From contig CAZDOK010000001.1 of the NCBI GenBank assembly GCA_964507025.1, forward strand, positions 1 to 64,000: a DNA stretch of 64,000 bases, in the 5' to 3' direction. Shown here piece by piece: positions 1 through 8,380 of this stretch. The stretch is from Amarobacter sp964507025 (GTDB lineage: Bacteria > Chloroflexota > Dehalococcoidia > Tepidiformales > Tepidiformaceae). The notes beneath the pieces were generated by a model. That model saw only the letters and a program-made list of their open reading frames with translations. It was not told the DNA's origin and searched no databases. Position numbers and translations under genes: made by a program. Positions within the stretch are counted from its first letter, which is position 1, and each line of letters begins with the position of its first letter.

Positions 1-245
1 TCGGCCACGGCATCGGCGGAGGCGACGGCCTCGACCGGGGTTTCCTCGACGGCCGACTGTTCCCACCACGGCTTCTCGTCGGCGACGGGCTCTTCGGCCA
101 CGGCATCGGCGGAGGCGACGGCCTCGACGGGAGCCTCCTCGACGGCCGGCTGCTCCCACCAGGGCTTCTCGTCGGCGATGGGCTCTTCGGCCACGGCATC
201 GGCGGAGGCGACGGCCTCGACGGGAGCTTCCTCGACGGGGGGCTG
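1..245. repeat. 93-bp in-frame tandem repeat
   Basis: The string tcggccacggcatcggcgg starts at positions 1, 94 and 187, an exact 93-bp period (31 codons) with few differences between copies. The array is cut by the window edge, so the copy number is unknown. It lies inside the minus-strand acidic protein and keeps its frame. Confidence 0.9.
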
Positions 246-2531
246 TTCCACCACGGGAGCACCCGGCGCCAAGTCGTCGAGGGTCAGTTGCATCGCCGGG
301 AACGCCGTCGTGGGCGCCTCTTCCGGGGTCGGTTCGACGCGTGCGACGGGCTCCTCGAACGCGACCGGCTCGGGCTCCCACGCGAACTCGTCCTCCTCGG
401 CAGCCATCGCGAGCGGCGGAACTTCGGGGGTGGGGCTGTCGGCCTGGGGAACCGCCCGAGCGAAGGCCGCCACGAACTCGTGCAGGAGAGCCGCAGGCTC
501 AGGCTCGTCCACTTCCAGCCAATCGCCCTCCTGTTCGTCCCCCGTCTGGGCTACCAGCTGCTCAGGCGCGGCCCACGGCTCACCGGGCTCATCAGCTCCC
601 TGGGTCTCCTCGACTGACGTGTTGAACGGCTCGAGGTCAGGCTGGACCGCAGCCATCGGGACTTCCGGTTCCTCATAGGCGACCCATTCGCCTGCATCCG
701 GTGCAACGGTCCGGATGTCCTGGTTGCCGCGGGCATCAACTGCGCTGTCAGCCGCCGCAACGTCGAGTGCTGGCGTGTCCTCATGCTTCTTGCGCCCGAA
801 CAGCCGGCCGAACATGCCGCCACGCTTTTTCTCGTGCGGCTCCACCGCAGGCACCGCGGCTGCCGGAGGGTCGAAGATCCCCGCCAGAGGGTCCTCGTCC
901 GCGGCGTCCTGCGGCCCGGGGCCGTCACCGGCGGGGACGGCGAGAGTGGGGTGGTGCTCTGCGGCCGAGGAGTACTCGCTGTCTTCGGCGTATGCCGCGA
1001 GCGCCGGGCCCGGTTCCTCCGTGAGCGCCTCCGGCTCGGGACTGGCGGGGAGACCATCGACGGCGTGCGCGGCGACATCCGTGCCGGCACTGGTGGCGCC
1101 GGTTGTGGCGGACTCGGCAAGCTCCCAGTCGAACGGTTTGAGGAATTCCTCGGGGATCTCCCGGTCCTGATCATCGGCGGCGCGTTTCTTCGCCCAGTCG
1201 CGCATCGCGGCCAGCCCTTCGCTCACTCCCGCTCCCTCGTCTTCATCGCCATCGGCCTGCGTACCACGGTCGATCCCGAAGAATTCGTCCCAGCGGGTGG
1301 GGGGGGCTTCCGCGTCGCGCTGTTGCTCGGGCGGCTGCGAATCGGTTCGAGCGCGCAAAACGATGGGTGGTGGTGCAGGCGGCAGATGGACTTCCGCTGC
1401 CGGATCCACATCCGCGGGTCCCCCGCTCTCGGGCTCGAGGCGAGGCCACGGCTCGTCGTGATGCCTGGGGCGCAGAGGAATGGGCGGCGGCTCTGGCGTT
1501 ACCTCGGCCTCCTCCTCGTGGTGCTGCAGCGCGAAGTGCGGGTGGTCGCTGTCCTTCGAGCGCTCTGCCCAGCGCCGCATGCTCTCCAGCATGTCGCTTT
1601 GGCCGTCTGTCTGGGACTCGGGCCCGGCGCCGGCGGGTTGCTGATCCGGCTCGCTCCAGCCTGCGGGGCCGAAGCTCCAGTCGAGCCGCTGCTCGGCGGG
1701 GTCATGCGGGCGCGGGCGCAATTGCAGCACGTCATCGGTGCGTGGCCGCGCCTCGCCAGCGTCGCGTTCGTCGGCAGGGAACCTGTCAGAGGTTTCCCCC
1801 ATGGCCCAGGAGCGCATCCCGGCCAGGAAGTCTTCGTCGGACTGGTCCGCGACTTCTGCATCCGCGGTCTGTGGCGCCTCGAAAGCCGGCGTCAACGCCT
1901 CCTCGGCCGCCTGTTCATCGTGGCTGACAGGCAGTGCCTCGTGGGTCTCGCCATAGGCCAGTCCGCCACCCGTCAGGGGCTCGCTGACCCAACGTTCCTC
2001 TTCAGCTTCGGGAGTCGGTGTGCTTTCGGGTGATTGAGTCGTCTCGTGTGAGCCGAGGACGAATCCGGCGTCCGCGGTGCCCCAGGGCTGGGGCTCGTCC
2101 TGTTGGAACGAACGGCGCAGCGTAAGTGGCGGTTCGGGCTCAAGGCGGAGTGGTATCTCCGTCGACCAGTCGTCGTCCTCAGTTCCAGCCTCGGAAGACT
2201 CGTCCTGCGGTATCCCGGCGCGGTTCAGGGTCCAACTCCCGCCGGCATCCTCGAGGCGCGGCTCGTCATCCTGCTTCTTCTTTCGGCCAAAGGCGAGGAA
2301 TCCGCGTCGCGCCGGCGGTTCAGGCTCGACGGGACGTGGCACGAACGGGTCACTCTTCGCCTTCTCGGCGTCCTCGGAGATATTGCCAAGCACGCGCTCG
2401 CGCAGCGTCCGGTTCTTCTCTTCCTGGCGCTCCCATGCTCCACGTGGGAGGTCGAAGTACCACGCCTGGGGGTCTTCGGCGCCTGTTTCTTCCTCGTCCA
2501 GTGGACGACCTTCGCCATTTTCCATCGTCAT
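1..2531 (-). CDS. large acidic Pro/Glu-rich repeat protein, 3' end outside window
   Basis: An uninterrupted minus-strand frame runs from ATG at 2531 (second ATG at 2525) to the left edge, about 843 codons, with no stop seen. The product begins MTMENGEGRP and is strongly acidic, rich in Pro, Glu, Ala and Trp, and looks disordered. Short modules recur. Three are related, GMRSWA, SMRRWA and AMRDWA. Two are basic and glycine-rich, FLAFGRKKK and MFGRLFGRKK. Near the edge a 31-residue unit containing KPWWEQ repeats in tandem. No enzymatic domain or signal peptide is visible. A GGGGAGG lies about 13 nt before the ATG. The gene is divergent from an ECF sigma factor 81 nt away. Function is unknown; a scaffold or regulatory protein with short linear motifs is one guess. 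Confidence that it is coding is high. Confidence 0.8.
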   Translation of the reverse strand, partial: MTMENGEGRPLDEEETGAEDPQAWYFDLPRGAWERQEEKNRTLRERVLGNISEDAEKAKSDPFVPRPVEPEPPARRGFLAFGRKKKQDDEPRLEDAGGSWTLNRAGIPQDESSEAGTEDDDWSTEIPLRLEPEPPLTLRRSFQQDEPQPWGTADAGFVLGSHETTQSPESTPTPEAEEERWVSEPLTGGGLAYGETHEALPVSHDEQAAEEALTPAFEAPQTADAEVADQSDEDFLAGMRSWAMGETSDRFPADERDAGEARPRTDDVLQLRPRPHDPAEQRLDWSFGPAGWSEPDQQPAGAGPESQTDGQSDMLESMRRWAERSKDSDHPHFALQHHEEEAEVTPEPPPIPLRPRHHDEPWPRLEPESGGPADVDPAAEVHLPPAPPPIVLRARTDSQPPEQQRDAEAPPTRWDEFFGIDRGTQADGDEDEGAGVSEGLAAMRDWAKKRAADDQDREIPEEFLKPFDWELAESATTGATSAGTDVAAHAVDGLPASPEPEALTEEPGPALAAYAEDSEYSSAAEHHPTLAVPAGDGPGPQDAADEDPLAGIFDPPAAAVPAVEPHEKKRGGMFGRLFGRKKHEDTPALDVAAADSAVDARGNQDIRTVAPDAGEWVAYEEPEVPMAAVQPDLEPFNTSVEETQGADEPGEPWAAPEQLVAQTGDEQEGDWLEVDEPEPAALLHEFVAAFARAVPQADSPTPEVPPLAMAAEEDEFAWEPEPVAFEEPVARVEPTPEEAPTTAFPAMQLTLDDLAPGAPVVEQPPVEEAPVEAVASADAVAEEPIADEKPWWEQPAVEEAPVEAVASADAVAEEPVADEKPWWEQSAVEETPVEAVASADAVA

Positions 2532-2612
2532 CAGAGTACCATAGCCTCCCCGCTGCGCCTCCGGAGTCGCGCCGGTCGCCCTTTACAGCCGATTGACCTA
2601 CCCTCGGCCGGA

Positions 2613-3221
2613 ATGACCGACGCGCTCGAACCCTCGGACGAGCACCTGGTCTCTTTATCAAAGGACGGCAGTCTCGACGCATTCAACAGTCTTGTTGAGC
2701 GATACCAGGCGGCCGTCTACAACCTGTGCCTGCGGCTCATCGGCGATAGGGCCGCCGCCGAGGACGCCACGCAGGAGGCGTTCATCTCCGCCTACCGGTC
2801 GATTTCCCGCTTCGAAGGGGGCAACCTGCGGAGCTGGTTGCTGCGCATCGCCGCCAATCAGAGCAAGGACGAGCTGCGCCGCCGCCTGCGCCGCGGTCCG
2901 CATGATTCGCTCTCGGTGAATACCGGCCCGGATGATGCGCCCATCGACCTGCCGGACCCGAGCGAGACCGCTGGCGACTACATCGAGCGCATGGCCGTGG
3001 GGCACGGCATCCAGCAGGCGCTCCTCCAGCTCCCCTTCGAACAGCGCCAGGCCGTGCTTCTCTCCGACCTGCACGGCTACCATTACGAGGAGATAGCGCG
3101 AATTGCGGGTTCGTCGATCGGTACCGTGAAGTCGCGGATCCACCGGGGGCGCGAGCGCCTCCGGGGCATCCTTTCAGAGCAGCCGGAACTTTTCGGGCTC
3201 AGGCATCGTCTGGAGGAATGA
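2613..3221 (+). CDS. ECF-type RNA polymerase sigma factor (RpoE/SigE-like)
   Basis: A 202-residue sigma-70 family protein of ECF size. Region 2 spans about residues 22-90 and contains FNSLVERY, the DATQEAF box and the SWLLRIAANQ helix. Region 4 spans about 140-190 with LPFEQRQAV and the helix-turn-helix ending in GTVKSRIHRGR. There is no region 3. The frame stays open upstream to 2103, but that part is antisense to the acidic repeat gene, so the ATG at 2613, where homology begins, is preferred. The anti-sigma gene follows after 7 nt, the standard pairing for envelope-stress or redox-responsive sigma factors. The signal sensed is not known. Confidence 0.93.
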   Translation: MTDALEPSDEHLVSLSKDGSLDAFNSLVERYQAAVYNLCLRLIGDRAAAEDATQEAFISAYRSISRFEGGNLRSWLLRIAANQSKDELRRRLRRGPHDSLSVNTGPDDAPIDLPDPSETAGDYIERMAVGHGIQQALLQLPFEQRQAVLLSDLHGYHYEEIARIAGSSIGTVKSRIHRGRERLRGILSEQPELFGLRHRLEE

Positions 3222-3228
3222 GGAGAAC

Positions 3229-4011
3229 ATGCCCCTGATTTCCTTGTTCCGCCGCCACAGCCGCATCCACGAGATGCTCGATGCCTTCGTCGATGGCGAG
3301 CTCGGTCGGTCCGAAGCCGCCCGGGTCGAGGCTCATCTGCCCTCGTGTGCCTCGTGCCGCGAGGCCGTTGCCGCAACCCGCGCACTGAAGGCTTCGCTCG
3401 TCGCGCTGCCCCAGGCTCCTGCCCCCCGGTCGTTTCGCCTGACACCAGCGATGGTCGCCCAGCCCTTGTCCCGGCCCTCCCGGACGGCAACTCCTGGATT
3501 CCTCGCCGTGGCCCGGTTCGCGGCGGCTGCCAGTGTCGCTGCCTTCGCGGTGGTGGGCACGTTGAGCCTCACATCGAATGGTGGCACGGGTGGTGACCAC
3601 GCGATGAGTGCGAGTGGCGTGGCTGAATCGGCGGACCTCAAGGCAACCGACTCTGCCGCCACCGCCGGCGACGATGATGCGGGTACCGCCTCAACCACGC
3701 AGGATGCGGTGCCCGGCATCGCATCGCCCCCGGGCGGCGGCGGAGTCTCGGGTGCTGGCCTACCCTCGCCCGAGCCGGTAGCCGGGGCCGCAACCCCATC
3801 GGCCGACCGCAATGCCAGCCCCGCTGGCGACGGTACCGCCCTCACCGCGGGCGGTGAGGAACAGCCTCCCGCTGACTCCCTCGCCCTCGCCTACGATGCG
3901 CCCACTGGCGACGACGATGGCTATGCGCCGTGGATCGCGACGCTTGGGGGACTCTCCGTGCTGACTGTCGCCATTGTCGCCCTGCTGGAAATCCGGCGCC
4001 GGAGGACTTAG
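3229..4011 (+). CDS. zinc-binding anti-sigma factor, membrane anchored
   Basis: A 260-residue protein with the ZAS signature H36-x3-C40-x2-C43 near the N-terminus, which in this family binds zinc and clamps the cognate sigma factor. A hydrophobic helix at about 90-112 is followed by a long Gly/Ala/Pro/Thr-rich linker, then a second hydrophobic stretch at about 236-254 ending in IRRRRT. Two membrane helices would put the low-complexity linker outside the cell, where it could be a sensing or cleavage region. The ATG follows GAGGAGAAC. It sits between the sigma gene and the SIMPL lipoprotein with no gap on the downstream side, so the three are probably co-transcribed. Confidence 0.88.
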   Translation: MPLISLFRRHSRIHEMLDAFVDGELGRSEAARVEAHLPSCASCREAVAATRALKASLVALPQAPAPRSFRLTPAMVAQPLSRPSRTATPGFLAVARFAAAASVAAFAVVGTLSLTSNGGTGGDHAMSASGVAESADLKATDSAATAGDDDAGTASTTQDAVPGIASPPGGGGVSGAGLPSPEPVAGAATPSADRNASPAGDGTALTAGGEEQPPADSLALAYDAPTGDDDGYAPWIATLGGLSVLTVAIVALLEIRRRRT

Positions 4012-4746
4012 ATGCGAATACGCCTGCTTGTTATTCCCGTTCTCGCCCTGGCACTCGTGGCCGCGGCCTGCGAAGGAGACACCACCGTGAACGTTCCGCC
4101 AGGGGGCGACTCCAGTGTGACCGGCATCTCGGTGACTGGCCTCGGCGAGGTGCGCGCCGAGCCGGATATCGCCACGCTCACTATCGGCATCGAGGCCTCG
4201 GCCCCCACCGTCCAGGAGGCGCGCGAGAAGGGCGCCGATGCCGCGACGCGCCTCATCAACTCCCTGAAGTCGAACGGCGTCGATGAGAAGGACATCGTCA
4301 CCACGTCCGTCAATATCTACCCGCAGTACTTCTATCCCCAGAACGAGCCAGCCCGCATCACCGGCTACATCGCCAGCAACACCCTCGCGGTGACGGTTCG
4401 CGACCTCGATAACGCCGGCAAGGTCATCGACGACGGCGTCACGGCAGCCGGCGATGCAGCACGGCTCCAGGGCATCGCCTTCGGCATCGACGAACCGGAG
4501 CCGTACCTGAAGGAGGCGCGGGAGAAGGCTGTCGCCGATGCGAAGTCGCGCGCCGAGACCTTCGCCGCTGCCGCAGGTGTGAAGGTGGGGACGCTGCTTT
4601 CAATTTCCGAAGCGTCGGCCCCCTCTGGTCCAATCCTGCGTGCCCCCGCGACAGGTGGCGCCGCCTACGACACCGCCACCCCGATTCAGCCAGGTCAGAC
4701 GACTGTTTCAGTGACGGTCTCGGTCCGTTTTGCCATCGCGCCGTAG
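4012..4746 (+). CDS. SIMPL-domain (DUF541) lipoprotein
   Basis: A 244-residue protein with a lipoprotein signal: a hydrophobic stretch ending in LVAAAC, with Cys20 the predicted lipidated residue. The mature part carries the SIMPL pattern: VTGLGEVRAEPDIATL at the start, an alpha/beta core with NGVDEKDI and YPQYFYP, and a terminal beta strand VSVTVSVRFAI. SIMPL proteins are periplasmic or surface proteins of poorly defined function, related to oxidative-stress proteins of the BP26/YggE group. It starts directly after the anti-sigma stop codon, so it is likely part of the sigma/anti-sigma operon and a candidate member of its regulon. Confidence 0.88.
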   Translation: MRIRLLVIPVLALALVAAACEGDTTVNVPPGGDSSVTGISVTGLGEVRAEPDIATLTIGIEASAPTVQEAREKGADAATRLINSLKSNGVDEKDIVTTSVNIYPQYFYPQNEPARITGYIASNTLAVTVRDLDNAGKVIDDGVTAAGDAARLQGIAFGIDEPEPYLKEAREKAVADAKSRAETFAAAAGVKVGTLLSISEASAPSGPILRAPATGGAAYDTATPIQPGQTTVSVTVSVRFAIAP

Positions 4747-4922
4747 GCAGGGGCAGGTCCTCGCGCCTGACAAACAGCGCGCGCTGGACGTTGTCCGCGC
4801 GTGAGCGTAGATTCCCGCGGACGGGCGGCCCCGGGAGGTCAAACGCGAGCGATACACCAGGCGCGTTTTTCGTAGCTGTATCCGTCCGTTCAACCTCAGC
4901 TGCATCCCGGGTCCGATTTCGA

Positions 4923-5885
4923 TTGGCAACGCCCCGTCTCTCTCGCAGGTCGTTTCTTGCTGGTGCGGCCGCCGTGCTGGCGGCCGCGTTCGCCGACGAC
5001 CCGCGCGCGGCAAACAGGCAGGTCCTGCCGGGCAGCCCCGTCTCGCTGGACCCCGCTGTCACGAACTGGGCGTTGCAGCAGGCGGAGTGGCGCGCTGCCG
5101 ACGCCCGGGTGCAGCAGCTGCTCAGGATCGAAGGACCGCGGCAGCCCGATCTCGACACGCTCATGACTGGCATCCCCCGCGACCTTCTCGCGACCCCGCC
5201 ACGGCGCCTCTCCAAGCCCGCGTGGGATTCATCCGTGCTGAACTCCGCCGTCGGGCGCGGACCTTCCGACCGCCCGATGGTCGCCCTCACGATCGACGAC
5301 GGTGCCATGTCCCTCGATGAGACGCTCAAGGTCATCCGGGAAGAGGGGGCGGGGGCGACCTTCTTCCTCACCGGGAAGTACCTCGACCGGCGGCGGGACT
5401 TCCTCGAGCAGGCGCTCGATACGCCGGGCGTGGAGATCGGTAACCACACCTGGAACCACAGCGATCTCCCCGGGCTGAACGACGCCCGGGTCTCGGAGGA
5501 GATCGGCCGCTTCGAGGAGTTGCTCGCCGACACGGTGCGCGGTGCGACAAGCGCGCCGTACCTGCGCCCCCCGGGCGGCTCGAAGTCCGACCGTGTGGTG
5601 GCAATTGCGGCGGCGCTGGGCTACCGGACCATCCTGTGGAACATCTCGGGCGACGGCGGCTCGGTGCCACCCGCACAGCTTGCGGACCTCTACATGCGAC
5701 AGCTCGACAAGCGCCAGACCATCGTGGACGGAAAGCCCGGCTACCAGGAAGCCTGGGGCTCGATCATTCTCCTTCACTTCCGCCCCGGGACGTGTTCGGT
5801 GCTGCCGGACCTCATCAGGGGGATCCGCGCCCGGGGGATGGAGCCGGTGGCGCTCTCGACCCTCTATGAAGGCGGACGTACCTGA
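4923..5885 (+). CDS. exported polysaccharide deacetylase (NodB/CE4 fold)
   Basis: Starting at TTG 4923 gives 320 residues with a twin-arginine signal, SRRSFLAG and then a hydrophobic stretch; the frame is open upstream to 4791 but that would bury the Tat signal. The NodB domain spans about 118-315. It has motif 1 TIDDG (D125, D126), motif 2 GNHTWNHS (H175, H179), motif 3 YLRPPGG (R215) and motif 5 ILLHF (H285), the full metal and catalytic set of CE4 de-N-acetylases. Likely substrates are peptidoglycan or an exopolysaccharide, acted on outside the cytoplasm. Tat export suggests cofactor-loaded or pre-folded secretion. The TTG start is a judgement. Confidence 0.88.
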   Translation: MATPRLSRRSFLAGAAAVLAAAFADDPRAANRQVLPGSPVSLDPAVTNWALQQAEWRAADARVQQLLRIEGPRQPDLDTLMTGIPRDLLATPPRRLSKPAWDSSVLNSAVGRGPSDRPMVALTIDDGAMSLDETLKVIREEGAGATFFLTGKYLDRRRDFLEQALDTPGVEIGNHTWNHSDLPGLNDARVSEEIGRFEELLADTVRGATSAPYLRPPGGSKSDRVVAIAAALGYRTILWNISGDGGSVPPAQLADLYMRQLDKRQTIVDGKPGYQEAWGSIILLHFRPGTCSVLPDLIRGIRARGMEPVALSTLYEGGRT

Positions 5886-5949
5886 GCCTGAAAGCGCGGG
5901 TTAAGCGAGGGCTTTACGGGAGGCCCGCCGCCAATCGAAGCTAACCACC

Positions 5950-6783
5950 ATGCAGAGGCTCCTTCTCGCAGCGCTCCTCCCGGTGGGTGCGCTGGCCATC
6001 GTGGCCGGGCTGGCCGGCGTGGTTATGCTCGCCGATTCCGGCGCTGATTCGGAAGGAGGCGGGGAGACTGCCGCCCACGCCGAGACCCCGTCGACCCTCC
6101 CACGCCTGAACTCCGAGGGGAGCGTGTGCCAGGGCCTCCTGCGGCGCCCCGACCCATCCGAGCCACGGGTGTTCGCGCCGGACTACACGAAGCGTGTCGA
6201 TGCGGCCGGGCTGGCTATCGTCGCAAACGCTGATGTGAGTGATGAGGCGCTGGAGATCGCGCGTGAGACGGTGGAGCGCGTCTTCCAGAACAACGACCTC
6301 GACGTCCCGCTGGCGGAGGAGGGGGCCTACGTCATCGTGGCCTCCCGTGACCAGGGCGTGCTCGACCTCCCCGAGTTCCGCTGCCTCGAAAGCTCGCGCA
6401 GCCCGGAGTACTTCAGCCACGTCTGTGGCGTGGCCGACCGGGCGGACTACCCGGTGGTGACGGTCAACGAGCTCGACCTGCTGGGCGATCGCTCGGGGCC
6501 ATGCGGAGGCCTGAACATCCTCTTCCACGAGCTCGGGCACCTGGTGCAGGGCTGGACGCTTCCCCAGGCCGACTACTACGAGATCCGCCAGCTGTTCCAG
6601 GATGCGAAGAACGCCGGTAAGTACGAAGGCGACTATGCGGCGACCAACGCCAACGAGTATTTCGCCGAGGCGACGCAGTCCTACTTCCTTGATAGCGACC
6701 CGCGCCGCAGCCGTGGGCGCGCCTGGCTCGAACAGTACGACCCCGCCATCTGCGATCTCCTGTTCCGCGTTTACGGCGACTAG
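5950..6783 (+). CDS. secreted gluzincin-type zinc metallopeptidase, putative
   Basis: A 277-residue protein with a hydrophobic N-terminus (about 1-28, signal peptide or anchor). The core holds FHELGHLVQGW with H193, E194 and H197, and a downstream NANEYFAEATQSYF (E236 and E240), the arrangement of gluzincins in which a later glutamate completes the zinc site. Several cysteines (C60, C145, C159, C185, C268) suggest disulfides, in keeping with secretion. The HExxH plus EYFAE pairing resembles the anthrax lethal-factor-like fold, but overall similarity is unclear and the substrate is unknown. It lies between the deacetylase gene and a convergent NUDIX-like gene, whose end it overlaps by 4 nt. 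Confidence 0.75.
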   Translation: MQRLLLAALLPVGALAIVAGLAGVVMLADSGADSEGGGETAAHAETPSTLPRLNSEGSVCQGLLRRPDPSEPRVFAPDYTKRVDAAGLAIVANADVSDEALEIARETVERVFQNNDLDVPLAEEGAYVIVASRDQGVLDLPEFRCLESSRSPEYFSHVCGVADRADYPVVTVNELDLLGDRSGPCGGLNILFHELGHLVQGWTLPQADYYEIRQLFQDAKNAGKYEGDYAATNANEYFAEATQSYFLDSDPRRSRGRAWLEQYDPAICDLLFRVYGD

Positions 6784-7331
6784 GCTTCGCCCCTGGCCCG
6801 GAGCACGGCGTAGCGCGAGGCGCACTTTCCCACGTAGTCCTCGAGTTCCGGGTAGCGAGCCCGCATCGCCACCATGTACTCCGCCATGCGCATCCGCCGC
6901 CGCTCGTAATTCGATGTCTCGGGCAAATCCGCGACCTTCTTCGCCACCACGAGGTAGAACGGGCGCACGGTGATGGTGCCCTGCTCGAACTCGGCATTGT
7001 GGCGCGTGGCCTTGCACTCGAAGAAGCCGATGAGCTCCAACCGCCCGGCGGTGGCTCCCGTTCGCTCGATTGCCGCTGACTTCACGAACGCATCGGGCGT
7101 CGCGTCCCCGATGGGACCTTCGATCATCCCCCACTTCGCGGCACCCTTCTTACGCGTGGCATAGCCGTGGTCGCCCATGCAGACCATGGCATAGGCCCAG
7201 AATACCGGGGCGTTCCCCGGCAATTCCTGCTCGTCGACCCAGCGGGCGCGCCACTGGTCCGCCAAATTCAGCTCCACAACGCCGGGCCAGCGGGGCTCGT
7301 AGGCACCCAGGCTCATCAAGTCCACACCCAT
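6780..7331 (-). CDS. NUDIX-fold-like protein with degenerate Nudix box
   Basis: A 183-residue protein. The order of conserved pieces matches a NUDIX domain: a strand VFWAYAMVCMGD, then KWGMIEGPI where the GG-x5-E segment should be, then DAFVKSAAIERTGA where RExxEExG should be, then IGFFECKAT. The catalytic REx2EE glutamates are mostly absent, so hydrolase activity is doubtful. A C-terminal helical extension follows. The stop overlaps the convergent metallopeptidase by 4 nt and the start lies 2 nt after the GcvT-like stop, so it probably ends an operon with the GcvT-like and MBL genes. The NUDIX call is by pattern only. Confidence 0.55.
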   Translation of the reverse strand: MGVDLMSLGAYEPRWPGVVELNLADQWRARWVDEQELPGNAPVFWAYAMVCMGDHGYATRKKGAAKWGMIEGPIGDATPDAFVKSAAIERTGATAGRLELIGFFECKATRHNAEFEQGTITVRPFYLVVAKKVADLPETSNYERRRMRMAEYMVAMRARYPELEDYVGKCASRYAVLRARGEA

Positions 7332-7333
7332 CG

Positions 7334-8380
7334 CTACGACCTCCGTCGGTAAAATGGCTTCGCCACAACGATCGCCCGGCTGGCGCCCGCGACGAGTTCG
7401 CGACCGGGAAATGCATGGCGATTATCGATGATGCCCAGTCCGATGGTGGCGTTCAACGAGGGTGACCGCACGCACGACCGGATCTCCCCCGCCGGCTCGC
7501 CGGCAGCCATCAGTGGTGTACCTACCGCCAGTACGCCCGGGCCCTCGAAGAGCAGGGCCGAAAGAGTCCGTGTCGCGGAGCCACCGTCAATCACCAGGAG
7601 CACGTCGAGGTCTGCCTCCGCCGGCGAGAGTCCGGTCTCGAGGTCCGGTTCGAACGCCGGAATGCACGCCTCGACCCGCGCGATCTCGAGCGCTTCGTGA
7701 CCGGCGAGGGGAATGCCCGCCGCGCTTAGCGACTCCACCAGGTGCTGTGCCACGGCCGGTGCCAGCATGAATTCGAACCCGTCCTCGCCGGTGTCGCTCG
7801 TGCGGATGGCGAGACCCCGAAACCCGTGAAACTCGAACGCCAGGCACTGGAGCGCGTGCATTCGGGCGGGGAGCGCCTCGGTGAGGTGTTCGTTCGCCAC
7901 CTTCGCGGCAGTGGGCCCGGCAAGACCGATGAGGCAGGTCGTCTCTGTCCGGTCGTCGACGCGGGCGTCCCAGTCCGGCTCGATGGCGGCGCGGAGCCTG
8001 GCCAGTGTCGCTTCTCGCCGCGCCGGTTCTCCGCTGACCAGGTAAGCGATCCCGCCGGTGCGCGCGATCAGCGCCAGGTCCTCGATGGTGCCATCGGGGC
8101 CGAGCGTCACGGCTCGCATCGCCCGGCCTTCCTCCAGGTCCTCCACGTGCCCGGCAAAGACGGCCTTCAGGACCTCGAGCGCGTCCGTGCCGGTCACCAG
8201 GAAGCGGCTTCGCGAAGAGCGGTCGAACAGCACGGCGTTCTGGCGCAGGTCGGCCAGCTCTGTCGTGGCACCGCCGTAGCGCATGGGCATGGACCACCCC
8301 GAGACGGTGCTGAATACGGCTCCGCTCGCTGCGTGCAGCTCGCGCAGGGCAAGGTGAAAAACGGGCCCGCGACGATTCAT
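7334..8380 (-). CDS. GcvT/YgfZ-like folate-binding aminomethyltransferase family protein
   Basis: A 348-residue protein of the GcvT superfamily, which binds tetrahydrofolate. The N-terminal domain has the family pattern YGGATTELADLRQNA followed by LFDRSSRSRF, the position of the GcvT xFDxS motif. Later, DTGEDGFEFMLA matches the TGExGxE/F motif, and the C-terminal barrel has the GEIRSCVRSPSLNATIGLG strand pair. It could be a demethylase or transfer enzyme, or a YgfZ-like Fe-S maintenance factor; no glycine cleavage partners are nearby. Its start overlaps the MBL hydrolase stop by 4 nt, so the two are translationally coupled. Confidence 0.78.
   Translation of the reverse strand: MNRRGPVFHLALRELHAASGAVFSTVSGWSMPMRYGGATTELADLRQNAVLFDRSSRSRFLVTGTDALEVLKAVFAGHVEDLEEGRAMRAVTLGPDGTIEDLALIARTGGIAYLVSGEPARREATLARLRAAIEPDWDARVDDRTETTCLIGLAGPTAAKVANEHLTEALPARMHALQCLAFEFHGFRGLAIRTSDTGEDGFEFMLAPAVAQHLVESLSAAGIPLAGHEALEIARVEACIPAFEPDLETGLSPAEADLDVLLVIDGGSATRTLSALLFEGPGVLAVGTPLMAAGEPAGEIRSCVRSPSLNATIGLGIIDNRHAFPGRELVAGASRAIVVAKPFYRRRS

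Noticed and set aside
1..245. CRISPR-like or intergenic tandem array
   Set aside because: The units are contiguous, have no spacers and encode a constant 31-residue peptide in an open frame, so they are coding repeats.
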